Of a DNA stretch of 64,000 nt, positions 36,501 through 49,264 are shown one piece after another. The notes beneath the pieces are model-generated. The model ran no database searches. It saw nothing but the letters and a program-made list of their open reading frames with translations, and had not been told where the DNA came from. Both the position numbers and the translations under genes were made by a program. Within the stretch, counting starts at the first letter, position 1; every line of letters begins with the position of its first letter. Origin of the DNA: Tamarix chinensis (taxonomy: Eukaryota > Streptophyta > Magnoliopsida > Caryophyllales > Tamaricaceae); assembly GCA_030549775.1 (NCBI GenBank), contig CM060175.1, positions 13,972,455 through 14,036,454 on the forward strand. The letters are read 5' to 3'.

Positions 36501-37783
36501 GTGTGGGGGTACTTGACTTGGCTTATCTATAATCGAATCCACATATTTATTAACATATGTGGAATTTCCCCATCATTTTTAGTATTACAAAAATTCAAAT
36601 GAACCAACTCTTCATTAGTTATGCATCATGGTTGTTTGATAATCGATGAAAACTCCTCCTTGACTAGCAACTAAATACTCATTTTTTTCTTTTCCTTTAG
36701 CGTTTGGCATAACCATATTTGAACTTTCTAGAAGCAGCATTCAAGACTTCTAAAGTTCATCACATAATAGATATATATATATATATATATATCAAAGAGC
36801 ATTCTTCATTTCAAAAATAAGACAACTAAACTAATACAAAAACAAAAAATAATCGTCAAGTGCACCATCAGTAAAAAGCCATGTTAAAAGCCATAAGAAA
36901 ACATCCTCAATACTGATTTTGCCTAGCTAATCAAATTAATCTATAGTTCTGTACATATACATATTGTCTACAAAGAAATAAAATTATTACTAGAAATTTA
37001 GTTCATATATCGACTTATTATTGCATATACATATTGTCTACAAAGAAATAAAAGTATTATTAGTACTTTAGTTCATATATCGACTTATTAGTGCATATAC
37101 ATATCGCTTTCCAGGTTAGGTATAAACAAATGCAATTGGCTCTACTTTTTGGTCCAAATTTCACAATGGACTTGATGGATTGTTGGTGTTTAACAGAGTG
37201 ATAATTGCCTACGGAATAACCAAATGAGTACTAATTTCCCACACATAACATTAAATTAAAAAAAAAATAACTAAATGTGAAGTAACGAACTGTAAAATTA
37301 CAAAAAGAAAATTCAAGAAAATATTCAATTGTCATGTTCGAATTCAGATTGAAGATGATTAGATGATGACTAAAACTCAAAGCATAAAAACAATGAATGA
37401 ATAGTGTAGCCACAAAACAATTCTCCATAAGTATGCCTGAATAACAAACAATTTTTCTTAAATTATCAAAATCAGTGTTGATGCCCAAACAGAAAAACAA
37501 ACGATGATGAGTTGAAAACTTGAAATTGGGAACTTTTGAGGATTGAGGTGCAATTGTTCTTCTTTTAGCTTGCGGATGTTTCAAGAAAAGGTAAGTAAAT
37601 GGAAAAGCAAAAAATTAAAAAGGCTCAGAAAATGACGGTAAGACGTATCAAATGCAAGTGGGCTGGAAAGTTTATGGACTTGCATAACAATGGTTGCATA
37701 AAAGGAAACTATAATGACAAGTTAATCACGTTGAGCCATTGATATGCAAGCCTTAACCATAGAAATCGGCCGGTAGAAGGCTG
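36501..37783. other. Intergenic with short tandem repeats
   Basis: A 70-bp unit containing CATATACATATTGTCTACAA is duplicated at 36954-37093, and a TA run lies at about 36771-36792. A minus-strand open frame at 37231-37584 (117 residues) is Phe-rich and unrecognised. Confidence 0.4.
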
Positions 37784-38889
37784 GGGAAATTGCCAACATA
37801 AAATGTTTGGGTTTCTCAAGTACTAAAATAGCACGTCTGACATCAAACTCCTCAACATAGCACAACCCATGTGACCAATTTTTTTCCCCATCGATTGGCT
37901 AAGTGAAAGAAAAATCTAATTCACGGCACAATTTACACTATAAGATAAGGATGTCTCAAACTTAAAAATCAATATCTATTCTCGCACATTTAGTTTAACA
38001 TAATTTTTACATCAATTTTTAATTGTACATTTAGCATAATTTAATTATACATTTAGTACAAATTAATTGTACTTCTAGTATAAATATGTTGTATTATACA
38101 TTGTTAACAAAAATTATATCGTATATTTTGTATAACATAAATGTACATCTAAGTATAAATTAGTTGTACTTATAGGACAAATATATTATATATCAATTGT
38201 TTACCAAAGTAGTTGTATATTTCGTATTACATAATTGCACATCTAGTACAATTTAATCATAATAATTTGGTTGTACATCTAGTACACATTATGTGTATAA
38301 ATTTATATTATCAAAAATGTTCAAAAAATTCATCTCTAAATGAATTGAAACTAAAGCAAATAAACTATAACAAAACTAAACCAACGGAACTTTTTTCTCC
38401 ACTAGAACAATAGATTTGGTTACAAAATTAAATTACAATATTCAAGTTACATATTATGTAGTTTAATCTCCACTAAAATGCAGCTATGACCTATGCCATG
38501 TTATCTTTGATGTCATACTTGGTGTGGGGTCAGACGTTGATGGTCCAAATTAGGTCAAATATATTTGGGTAGCCAAGGCAATACCACTCCTCTACCACCT
38601 CTTTGTGCTCATCCCCTTCCATTTCCAATGGGCTCCTCCAACTATTTACCATCAAAATTGTCATTACCAACTCGCTCAAAAACCATAGTATTTATATTTG
38701 CTATGTCTTCTATAGTTTGATAACATACTTGAACATCAACACTATTTTATAATGAGCATTTATATTTTGATACAGTGGACTGCATGGTCTCCACCTTTAT
38801 GATAAAATAATAAGTAATTGTCATTAGATGTTATTATTGCAATATTCAAATAGAACAAACCTAAATGTTAATAACATATCACTTTCTAC

Positions 38890-39310
38890 TACAACCCTAA
38901 GCGAGGTTTATATTTTGATAATTCAAGTACACCTACAATCGATAATGATGGGGGATCAATTTTTTGACAAATGATACGACGATACCAAATCAAGTAACTT
39001 TCCTTTGATCTACTCAATTCAGCAATAGCTTCGATGTGAACATATTTACCTTTGTTTATCTAATAAGCAATATACTTGTCGCACACATCAGCTAAATTGG
39101 TATCAATGACCTTTTATATCCATTTTATGCAATTTTGGATCCATGTATATCATAGGATGAATACTTTGAACCATTTTAAATTGCCTCAATACGTGTTAAG
39201 GGTAGTATAATTCCACATAACAATTACAAATTAACTGAAAATGTTTAGTCCACAACTGCATATATTTCAAGCAAGGCGAAGGAATGTCTTATATCATGTT
39301 CACATACGGC
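38890..39310 (-). pseudogene. Plant mobile domain (PMD/MAIN-like) fragment, left arm
   Basis: Minus-strand translations give LWTKHFQLICNCYVELYY, VLRQFKMVQSI and, further on in another frame, SYLIWYRRI. These follow the PMD pattern seen in MULE-associated and MAIN-like plant proteins (a W..R.PLICF..VEW..P.RV.RQFG-like run, later a W...YI..W segment). Stops and shifts make it inactive. It is the mirror image of the right-arm copy. Confidence 0.55.
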
Positions 39311-40024
39311 TTCTACATTACCTATATTTACATCGTATAATAGGTATAGAACAACCAAGACAAATAAAAAGAAAACTTTTGAATTTTGTAACAACACATG
39401 AATGATATATAATAAAACTTTATAAATCTCATACAATCAATAATATTTTCACATTAACTTTAGCTAGTTGATTTAACAAATATACGTGGACTCCGTGAAA
39501 AAAAATTTGCTCCCCACCATCTGCAACAATATCTAAAGGTGACAATATGAAAATTATTGGTACCAAAAAAATTCATTTCATGAATCAAACCCCAGCCGAA
39601 TTTAATTACCTATGCGATAGGGGTCTTCTAGCTCATTTGCTATTTCTTTCCTACAATTGTAAAACAATAATTGCCTATGATTAGTGAAGAAATAGCAAAT
39701 AAGCCAAGTGCACAAAGGCCACCGATGCATAGGTAATTAAACTAGACTAGGGTTTGATCATGAAATGGAATTAATTTTTGCACCAATAATTTTAATGTTG
39801 TTAAAGATAGTAGGGAGCAAAAAGTATTTCACGAAATCCACGTAGATCGTTGATTTCCTTTAGACATTTATTTGATCAACTAACTGAAGTTAGTGTGACA
39901 ATATTATTGATTGCATGAGATTCATAAATTTATTACATATCACTCATGTCTTATTCGTTATTTTACATCTATCATATATCAACTTTAGATTCAGAGATAT
40001 CTCAAGTAAATATAAATAATGTAG

Positions 40025-40455
40025 ATGCCAGATGTGAACATGATGCAAGACCATCCTCCTCCTCGCTTGGAGCATATGAGCTTGTGGGCTAAGCATATTC
40101 CTTTAATTTGTAACTATAATATGAAATTATACTATACTGAACGTTTATTGAGACATTTTGAAATGGTTCAAAGTATTCCTCATACAACATATATGGACTC
40201 AAAATTGCATGAAATGAATAAAAAAGGGTTATAGCAATACCAATTGGGTCGATGTACATGGCTAGTATATTGTTAATTAGATAAATGAAGTTAAAGATCT
40301 ACACACCAAAGCTATCATTGAATCAAACCGATTAGAGAAGTACTTGATTTGGTATCATAGTATCTCACGTTAAAAGATTGGTCCTCTATCATTAATAGGT
40401 GTAGGTGTACTTGAATTGACAAAACACAGACCTTGCTTAGGGTTGTGGTAGAAAA
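40025..40455 (+). pseudogene. Plant mobile domain (PMD/MAIN-like) fragment, right arm
   Basis: The open frame at 40025-40234 reads SLWAKHIPLICNYNMKLYY and RLLRHFEMVQSIPH, then stops. Further in-line fragments include LEKYLIWYHSIS. It is slightly better preserved than its mirror copy and points outward from the centre. The domain is associated with MULE-type transposons and with MAIN/MAIL proteins. The assignment rests on a short motif match. Confidence 0.55.
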
Positions 40456-41617
40456 TGGTATGTTCTTTACATTTACATTTTGGTTTGTTATATTTAAGAA
40501 AAAAATGTTGCAATAATACCATCTAATGATAATTAATTATTATTATATCGTAACAGTAAACACCATGCAATCTATTGTAACAAAGTGCAAATGTTCATAG
40601 CAAAACACTGTTGATGTTCAAGCATGTCATCAAATTATGAGGAAATAGCAACTATGGACACCATGGTCCTCGAATAAATTGGTGAATACAATTTTGATGA
40701 TAAACGGTTAGAGGAGCTAGAAGGGGAATGGTAAGAAGAAAGGGAAGGGGAAGAGCATAGAGATAGGGTATGGGAATAATATGATGCCATCTCTACCCAA
40801 TTATAGTCGACCCAACTTGAACCATTAACGTCCTCATATCGGGTATGAGATTACAAAGAACAAGACATAGGTCATAGCTAGATATTAGTATATTATTTTA
40901 AAATACATACTATGTAACTTGAATATTGTAGTTTAATTTTATAAACAATTCTATAGTTCAAGTTGAGTAAAAATTTATGGCAGTTAAAATTCTTACGCCC
41001 ATTCGCTTCAAGATATTGTGTGGCTTAAAAAAAGTTGTATTTTGGATAATTTCAATTCATTAGAGATAACGTTTTTTAATATTTTTGAAAATGTACATTT
41101 GTACAAGTAATTTGTACTAGACGTACAACAAAATGATCCTAGATGTACCACTAAATTGTACTAGATGTATAACTTTAGTTTAAAAATTGATGTACAACTA
41201 ATTTGTACTAGATGCACACCTATGTTATACAAAATGTACAACATCACTTTTGTTATAGATTTATTTTTTATGTACAACATATTTATACCAAAAGTACAAC
41301 TAATTTGCACTAAATATGCAATTAAGTTATGCTAAAATTACAATTAAAATTTGATGTAAAAGCTATATTACACTAAATATACAAGGAAAAAATTAATTTT
41401 TAAGTTGGAGGCGTCCCTATAGGGGGCACTTATAGTGTAAATGGGCATGTGAATTAGATTTTTTTCCTATAGGCGCCTTGCTAGGGGGTGCTTTTATTCA
41501 GCACATTAGCAAAAATAAAATCTCATCAAACGAGGTGTGCTTTTTTGAGGAGTTTAATGTCGGATGTGCTATTTTGGTAATTTAGCAACCCAAGCAAGCT
41601 ATTTTGGCAATTTACCC

Positions 41618-42233
41618 AAATCAATCACATAAACGCTTATTCGTTGTCCTCCAGTCATCATTGACGCTTGTTGGCGGTTGATGTGTCTCCTTCAACAATC
41701 GGAATGCCAGTTCGCAAGTCATCAATTGTGGTTGGAAAGGTGTTACATATACAGTTTGTCCAATCAATATTTTTTTTTTTGGTTCACATCATGGGTTCTC
41801 AATAAGAAAAAAGAATTTAAAGGTTGTAGGTACCTAGTCATTCTTTTTTCTTTTTCCTGGTATATTTATTTTATATTAAAATTTGCATTCAAATTCTTAC
41901 GTAGGGTATCAATAAATTGTTTAAATCCAATTTCCTCTCTCCACCAAAAAAGAAAGGTATTCAACCGACCTTTCTCAACCAAAAGAGGGAAAAAAAATAT
42001 CTTGTCCATGAGCCTCTATAGATGGTGCTCACTACTTACATTATAATTTTGAACTTTTCTTGTCATTAGCAGTGATTTATTCTTTTTATTATTATTATTC
42101 TTTCTTTCTTGCAATTTTAAGCCTTCCTCATTGTTATTTTCCAAATTAGAAAGACCCCACCTAAAAGTATCAAAAAAGAAACTAAAACCACATTTTAATA
42201 TTGCAATAACCGCAACATTTTCATAATCTAAAG
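41618..42233. other. Intergenic, no gene seen
   Basis: AT-rich. Open frames at 41678-42046 (plus) and 42016-42249 (minus) have no recognised domain and are low in complexity. Confidence 0.35.
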
Positions 42234-42243
42234 GGCAAGTATC

Positions 42244-43822
42244 ATGCAATTAAATCGCGGACCGCTAAATCGGTAGCGGCCGCTAATTCGCGGATTTTCA
42301 GTGTGCCGCGACGCGAATTAGCCGGTTCGCGACGGATTTCTCATTTCACGTTGTTCTCGCCGATTTAGCGCCGATAAATTGGTTATCGGTATTTATCGGC
42401 GATAAATACCGATTTATCGGCAAGCAAGAATACCCTGCCCAGCTGCCCTCAACCATCCCTTCCGTTCTGCACCATCACCGAAAGCACCGAGACACAGAAA
42501 GCAGCACAGAAAGCAAAAGGGACGGAGACAGTGTATTAGGACAGAATTCGTTAGAAATCAGAAGAAAAAACTTGAACTAACCTGCCCAAAAACTAGCTTT
42601 CGTTGTGCGTGGAGCTCCGAGCAGATGCTGCAGATCATCATCTTCTTTTCTCTGTGCTGCTCTTCCGTCGTCTCTGCGAAGCGCTCCTCGTCTTCGACTC
42701 GTGGTGGCTGGTGCCTGGTGCTTGGCCTGTGGCTCGTCGACTCGTCGTTCGAGTGGTGTGGTTATTGTGGACAGGGAGTCGGGATTTGGGAGAGTATGGC
42801 TGTGCGGGCTGTTGGGGAAGAACCGAAGAAGAGAGTGAGAGTGAGGCGCGGGGGTATTAAGTAATTATATGTACACATCGATTAGTTTATACTTACGTGG
42901 CAATCACAGTAGGCAAGCGTGCATGTTAGTCGACTGAAATCGTGATTAGGGTTATTAAATAATTAGGCTAGCTTGTATCCATCGTGGGCGGTTCACAGTC
43001 AGAGTGGTCGGATAGCTATGCACGGGGATACATGGTGCTCCGAATTTAGTCAAATAAGCGCATGTCATTGATGTCCCCTCCCCTCCGAGCCTCCCTAAAG
43101 AAAAGGATGTTTGAAAAGCGACCGGATGCGTCGACGGATTTGGATTTGGATTTGGTGGCCCACTCCTTGGATATTGCATTTTCGTGGGCTGCTCCTTCAG
43201 ATTGCATTACTGCATGCCTGAATAATTTATATATTTTTGAACCTAATCCACATATTAATAAGGTTAGTATTTTTTAATTTTTTTTAATATTATTTAGCTA
43301 TAATTAATAGATTAGTTATATATTTTTATTTGATTAAATTAAACTTTAGTTTAGTCTCTTTTTTTAATTAAATAATTATACTTTTCTTAAATAAATAATA
43401 TTAGTTAAGATTTAACTTTTAAGTGGTGTTAATATTAATTTAGTGTGCATATATATAACTTATATAATTAAGACTAATGGATAATAATTTTTAGAATTTT
43501 AAATTTTTATAAATCTATATAAATATAATATAAATTAACAAGCATAAAGTTATATTATTCATTAATTTCATATCTACCGCTAAATAATACACCTTATTAG
43601 AACAATTTAACATCTAATAAGTCATTTAAATGCTTCTAATATAATATAGAACACTAGTTTATTAAATAATTACATTTAAATGAACAATTAATAAGAATTC
43701 AAGCATTATGTGAAATAAAAATAAAAATTCACGCCGCGACGACCGCGACACAAAATTTATCGTTCGCGACGCTCCGATACCGCGACACCGCGAACGCGAC
43801 CGCGACCGCGATTTAATTGCAT
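42244..43822 (+). mobile_element. 10-bp-TSD TIR element, member A, with 1.3-kb cargo
   Basis: The ends are ATGCAATTAAATCGCGG and its exact reverse complement CCGCGATTTAATTGCAT. GGCAAGTATC is present in full on both sides (42234-42243 and 43823-43832). The left subterminal region has GCCGATTTA and TATCGGCGATAAATACCG words; the right has CGCGACGCTCCGATACCGCG and repeated CGCGACCGCGAC. Between them, 42430-43720 is not shared with members B and C: a GC-richer, gene-like part (42430-43220) and an AT-rich part. In the minus direction the GC-rich part has CAG|GTTAGT near 42585, a possible splice donor. This fits a Pack-type element with captured host DNA. Confidence 0.85.
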
Positions 43823-43832
43823 GGCAAGTATC

Positions 43833-44339
43833 CCAATTTTGCAATCTCCAAGAGCATTTTAATCCCCAATTTAATCTAAAGTTCTAAAGTATAAAACAAT
43901 TGCAAAAATAAGCAGTATACACAAAACTAGAAGAGTAAAATAAGAATAGTTAAGTATCCCCACGGTCAATAGGCACTCTCCATGGTCAAAATGTTATTCT
44001 CCATATCACCCACCTCTATTGCCAAACTGCACCAGTCATGCACCTAGGCATGAGTCCACCTCACAAATGCCCCATAATGGACCCCTTGCAAGGCACACGT
44101 AGCTTCAAAATTTTGATGCAAAGGATCTCCATATCCAACTTGAATTTCATGACAAATTTGATGCATCTTGACCTACATATGATCATCCTTCTAGACATTC
44201 ACCAAATAGGTATATACATCATGATAGGATTTCCCCTCCTAGGTTTGGTCTAATGAATAGATAGATCTCAAAAAAAAAAATAGAAAGAAAGAAAGAGGTC
44301 ATGAAACAAAACTTAAGATAAATGATTTAAACACCTTTT
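43833..44339. other. Intergenic or decayed 5' part of the gypsy element
   Basis: No domain is recognisable. It may include the remains of the 5' LTR or leader of the gypsy element that follows. Confidence 0.3.
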
Positions 44340-47300
44340 ATAGGACCCAACTAATAGGTCAACTACTTAACCTTAAGCGATCTACATCCTCTATGTTGGA
44401 GTATATGACCCATTTGATGAGTTATTACATCCTAACCTTGAGTACATTCATCAATGGCCTTAGAATTGCCATTTTACAAGAGGTTGAAATGCATCCCCTT
44501 AAATCGTTGGAGCAAGCTTTTCATAAAACCTTAAAAGTAGAAGCACTTAAATTTCACTTAGCGTCAGAGATCCACTTCTCAATCTACTTTTAGGAGTTAC
44601 AGATCCTAGGTATCAATTCACCCCCTCTCACTAGTTCACTCCATAATGTTTCTAGCTTTACTCCATATACTAACTTGAATGCTCAATCTAATATACAATG
44701 CCACCATCGTATAGCAAGAGTTCATATTGCTTCTCAATGCCCAAATAGGAGCCTCGCCGGTGTGAGCTTTATGATGAGGATGGGGAGACCACCTGAGGAA
44801 AGAGGAATAATATGGTGAGGATGAGCCTTGTGAGGAGCATTCAATGGAGGAGCATTTTAATATTGTTTGATGAGTTATGACTTATGACAAGAGTGAGAGA
44901 ATATTTCATCCTGTCATACGTTGTAATGGTAGGAGTGCTAAGTTGGTAATAGATAGGGGCAGTAGCCTTAATGTTATTTCTATTTACATTGATTTGACCT
45001 TAAACCCGAACCTCATCTCACCTCAAACCCTTTAAAGTAGCTTAGGTGAACAAGACCACCTTGGCTAGAACACAGAGATGTCGTGTTCCTATTCTTTTGG
45101 GGTGTCCTTTGTCATATGACATGAATGTGACTAATGACTATAGGTGAAACACCAAATCTTTTAAGTCCAAGTGCAAACTTGTTACACTTCATCTGGCCAA
45201 ACTTGAAGAAATGCTCCCTAAGGTAACTTCCAAGCCTACCCCTAAAGTTTCTACTAAGAAGCCTTCATTTATTAACTTGTAGCTCTTTTGAGAAATCCAT
45301 GGATGAACATTGGTTTTTCATAGCTCTAGGCTATCATCTTCATCTTCCTCTATTCCTCGTGAGATAGAATCCTTGTTGAATGAAAATGCTGATGCTAATC
45401 CAAATGAGTTTCCTAGTGATTTACCAACTATGTTGAATATCCAACATGCAATTCATTTAACCCCTAGTACTCAACTCCCTAAACTTTACTAGCTGAATTA
45501 TAAAAGAGGTGAAGTTACTAGCTAAGGGTTTATCCGCCATAGCATGAGCCCATGTGCAATTCCAGCCTTGCTCCATCCTAAAAGGATGGATCTTCGAGAA
45601 TGTGGGAATACAAGAGCCACAAACAAAATCAACAACAAATATAGGCTTCCTATTCCTCATTTGGAGGATATGCTGGACTTATTAGATGTCTCATGTTAGT
45701 CAAAAATAAATCTTCATAATGGTTATCACCAAATCTGGATTAGAGCTGGGGACAAGTGGAAGATGTCCTCCAAGACTTGGGATGGTCTTTATGAATCATA
45801 CCTTTTGGGTTGACTAATGCTCCTAGCACACTTATGAGGGTTATGACATATCTTCCAGCCATACATAGCTAAATTCTTGGTTGAGTACTTTGATGATATC
45901 CTAATTTATAGCAGGTCTATGAAAGAGCCCCTATACCATCTTAGGAAAGTTTGACATTTTGAGAGACCAAAAGTTATGTAGACACAAAAATTCTCCTCTT
46001 GGGATACATTATGTTCACTCACTTGATCAAAATAAGGTAAAGGCTATTAAAGAATGGCATAAGCCTCAAAAACCTTCGTAGTTTCCATGGTCTTGCTTAC
46101 TTTTAGAGGAGATTTATTAGGGGTTTTAGCACCACCAACGCTCATTTGCTAATTGGCTTCAAAAGAAAGAGTTTGCATGGCTCATACAATACAATATCGG
46201 TCCCAATATGCAACATCGACTAATATTTATCAAACTTTGAGTTAGATGACATGCCAAATTGGCAATAAGCAAATATTTTAGAATTTCACATTTATCAACA
46301 ATATATCAATTATTTTGTCGATATATATTTGCTAGAAAAACAAAATAAAAATAAAAAACACACTACAACAACCATGATATATAAAATATTATAAGTTACT
46401 CCCCAATATTACGAAATTGCAACCACGATTTTATTGCTTAGCGTGGACCCCTAAGGCTCTTAAAACTTTTGATGAGACAAAGAAGTTGTCGACGGCTCCA
46501 ATTTTTAGGCATCCTAATTTCCAAAAAGTCTTTAAAATTACATGTGATGCCTCGGGATTAGGGATAGGCAGTGTCTTGATTGAGAAGGGCCACCCGAGAG
46601 CATTCTTTGATGAAAAACTAATTCCTTCCGAATAGAGACAAGCCACTCATGAAAAGAAGCTCTATTATCTAATTCTGTCTTTTTGTTATTAGAGACACTA
46701 TCTCCCCCCCCCAAAAAAAGGTCATATTTAAATAGTCAAAGTTAATTGAACTCTAAACATGGTAAATAGGTTTAGTTTATTAACGAGCATATTTTCATGC
46801 TTAAACATAAATCTAGACTAAAAACCAAAGTGGTTGATACTCTTAATCGTAGGATTCTCTCCAAAGGTTATCTCCTTTTTGATTTGGCATACTAAAATAG
46901 TTGGATTCAATCGAATAAAGGATGAATACATTGTCCTTATTTTGGCTTTATCTATCATGAGGTTAAGAATGGTAATTGTAGAGAGTGTTTTGATATTATC
47001 ATCATAAGGGTTATCACTTTCAGCCACCAAATTATATATTGCTCAATCTTCATTTCAAGGCATCCTAATTTGGGAACTCCGTGTACGAGGATTAGCTAGA
47101 CACTTTGGCAAGGATAAAATCATTACGCTTGTTGAGGATAGGTTATATTTGCCGTCATAGAAAAGGGATGTCACTAGGGTCAATTTACAATGTCGAACCG
47201 GCCAACTAGATAAGGTTAGGAAGCATAAGATTGGATTATATAACCCAATACCTATTCCACATGAGCATTGGAAAGATATAAGCATGGATTTTGTTCTCAG

Positions 47301-48250
47301 ATTTCCAAAAACAATGCACGATTCTATTATAGTAGTAGCAGATACGTTTTCTAAAATGGCATTTTCATTGCATGTAGCAAAACTTCCAATGCATCTCATG
47401 TAGCTAAACTAGTTTTTCAGAGGTTGCCAAGTTGCATGGTTTACCAAATCCCATTGTGTCTGATAAAAATGTTGAGTTTGTGAGTCATTTTTGGATAACC
47501 CTTTGGAGGTTTTGTGACACACCCCTAAATCAGTTCAAACTGAATGGTTAAAATGAGGTTGCCAATAGAAGTCTAGGTGAGTTGCGTAAATGTGTTATAG
47601 AGGATAAACTGAATAACTAAGATTTGAGTTTGCCTATAGTAATACCATAGTAATACCAGCAGAAGTCCCTTTGAAATTGTGCATGGTTATTCACCCTATG
47701 TGCCTATTGATCTTGCAAAACTTCCACCTCTACTTAAGTTTCTCAATCTGATACCTTTGCTCAAGTTAGGCAAACAATTATCTTAAATAATGCAAAGAGT
47801 ATAATTATATGATGTCATCGATGAGCCTAATCTGTGACTATGTTATAGATCACATTCAACCTAAGAGCTCACCTAAAAGACCATCCATGACACTTCCCTA
47901 TCAAGCTAAAACTTGGACCTGATGCATATTTACTTGATTTACTTGATCACTTGAGAATTAGTCTAATTTTCAATGTGAAGAATTTATCACTTGATAGAAG
48001 CAACTTTGAGCCTGTTGGTTGTGCTTCTAGCTCTTGCACGCCCCATGGAGGATTTTGGCACTATCTTGCTGAATGGAAGGGTCATCAAGAAATTGAATCT
48101 ACTTGAATCAGTTTAAAGAGATTTACCCCACATTTTTGGAGGAATGCTTGCAGCCAATCTCTCTAGAATTGAGTTCTTTTCAACCAGAGGGAATGACATA
48201 AGACCTAAGGATAAAGATAGATATCACAAGAAATATTTTAGGACGTGGTA
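44340..48250 (+). pseudogene. Ty3/gypsy chromovirus polyprotein remnant
   Basis: Decayed translations in the three plus frames follow gypsy order. Gag: FINGLRIAILQEVEM and LKSLEQAFHKTLKVE, with a degenerate zinc knuckle RVHIASQCPNR. Protease region: QRCRVPILLGCP. Reverse transcriptase: [43 protein letters not shown]. RNase H: KVFKITCDASGLGIGSVLIE at about 46530. Integrase: HEHWKDISMDFVLRFP and [13 protein letters not shown]. Tail: AEWKGHQEIEST with ELSSFQPEG, typical of chromoviruses. Stops and shifts are frequent. The reverse transcriptase/RNase H junction is split at FAW|AW by element B (46185-46440). No paired LTRs were found. Confidence 0.85.
46185..46440 (+). mobile_element. 10-bp-TSD TIR element, member B, inside gypsy pol
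   Basis: 256 bp. It starts TACAATACAATATCGGTCCC and ends CGATTTTATTGCTTA, matching the ends of member C. The flanks GCATGGCTCA (46175-46184) and GCGTGGACCC (46441-46450) agree at 6 of 10 bases. Both encode the Ala-Trp of the conserved FAW.. motif of the gypsy element, as expected of a duplicated target that then decayed. Confidence 0.75.
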
Positions 48251-48532
48251 ATTTTTAGCATCTTTAGACTTCAATTTTTATCTAATGTACGATAGTAAGA
48301 AGACAGCTTAGGAGAAGAGGAAGGACAGGGAAAGAAGAAATACAGATTTTATTAATTCCAATGCCTCAACTAGATAAACATAAATCTAAAGATACTAAAT
48401 ATATAAATTGAACTCTAAGATAAAGATAAATCTAAAGATACTAAATATATGATAAATAACAACTCGCAAGCAGTTGCCAAAAATTAGCTCCTTCTAAAAT
48501 ATTTCTTGTGATGTCTATCTATATCCTTAGAG
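48207..48532. repeat. 55-bp imperfect inverted repeat
   Basis: The sequence from CCTAAGGATAAAGATAGATA (48207) through ATCACAAGAAATATTTTAG is repeated in reverse complement at 48484-48532, with a few mismatches and a spacer of about 220 bp. It lies at the 3' edge of the gypsy remnant. It could be a small MITE. Confidence 0.55.
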
Positions 48533-49264
48533 CCTACTTCATTTCCTAATCCATCTTACTCACTGTCCTACATCACTAAGAGGAACCATACCTTACCATC
48601 AAATCATAAAGGGATTTCAACATTAATGACAAATCTTAACCTTTTCCTAATCAAAATATAGACATGGTTTCCTCCCTTATTCACTTCACATTCCTCCTCA
48701 ACTCCTACTTTCTCCTATTTTCTCTTTGTTCAATGATAACGTATGCTCTTTAATGAAAAATGGATCAGCATCATTAAAACTGACAAGCACTTTCTATACA
48801 AAACAAATTTTTCATATCTAAATCTGCCCACATATCTGAATTGAATATTGGATATATTTAAAAGTACCCCACTTCACCCTCACACGATATAAGAAAATAA
48901 AATAAACTAAAACAATAACTTATTAGGATACACACAATACACTTCAAATATAGTACAATATGTTCAATAAGCTCCAAATGAAATACTATTCACAATTATA
49001 TATCGGATATGTTCTTATGCACCTAATATAGCATAATATGTTCCAAATGCAATACTATATACTCAACCAATGACTATTATTTCAATATTCTCCTTTATTT
49101 GTCCATATATTTGATTGATTCAAATAATCTTTGAAAGAATCAAGACCGGATATCTACTTTGATCCCAAACACATAGGACATTCGTATATGCTTTTCTCGG
49201 ATATTGGATAGGATATTCATATATGCTTTTCTCCGACATCAGATCATTTTCCTAGGTACCTATT
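48533..49264. other. Intergenic, no gene seen
   Basis: AT-rich; it may contain unrecognisable downstream parts of the minus-strand hAT remnant that follows. Confidence 0.35.

Larger units (their letters stand above)
37784..41617. mobile_element. Giant inverted-repeat (foldback) MULE-like element
   Basis: The whole 3.83 kb folds on itself about a centre near 39668. The outer ends are GGGAAATTGCCAACATAA and, reverse-complemented, GGGTAAATTGCCAAAATAG. Next inward, both arms hold AAAATAGCAC, then GACATCAAACTCCTC against GACATTAAACTCCTC. A region of ACATCTAGTACAAATTA-type repeats follows, then AGCTATGACCTATG, then a plant-mobile-domain fragment, and near the centre CAAACCCC and TTGCTATTTCTT. The arms (37784-39667 and 39668-41617) are clearly diverged, with indels. 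GGGTAAATTGCCAAAATAG-type ends are usual on plant MULEs. No MURA transposase was seen and the 9-mers outside the ends do not match. Confidence 0.75.

Noticed and set aside
37784..41617. Interpretation as two independent MULEs inserted in opposite orientation
   Set aside because: The arms meet at the centre without terminal GGGTAAATTGCC sequences there, so two complete elements side by side are unlikely; a single palindromic unit fits better.
42603..42864. Three overlapping plus-strand frames as a small gene
   Set aside because: All three frames are open because of local GC content; none has a known domain, and the region is cargo of a transposon.
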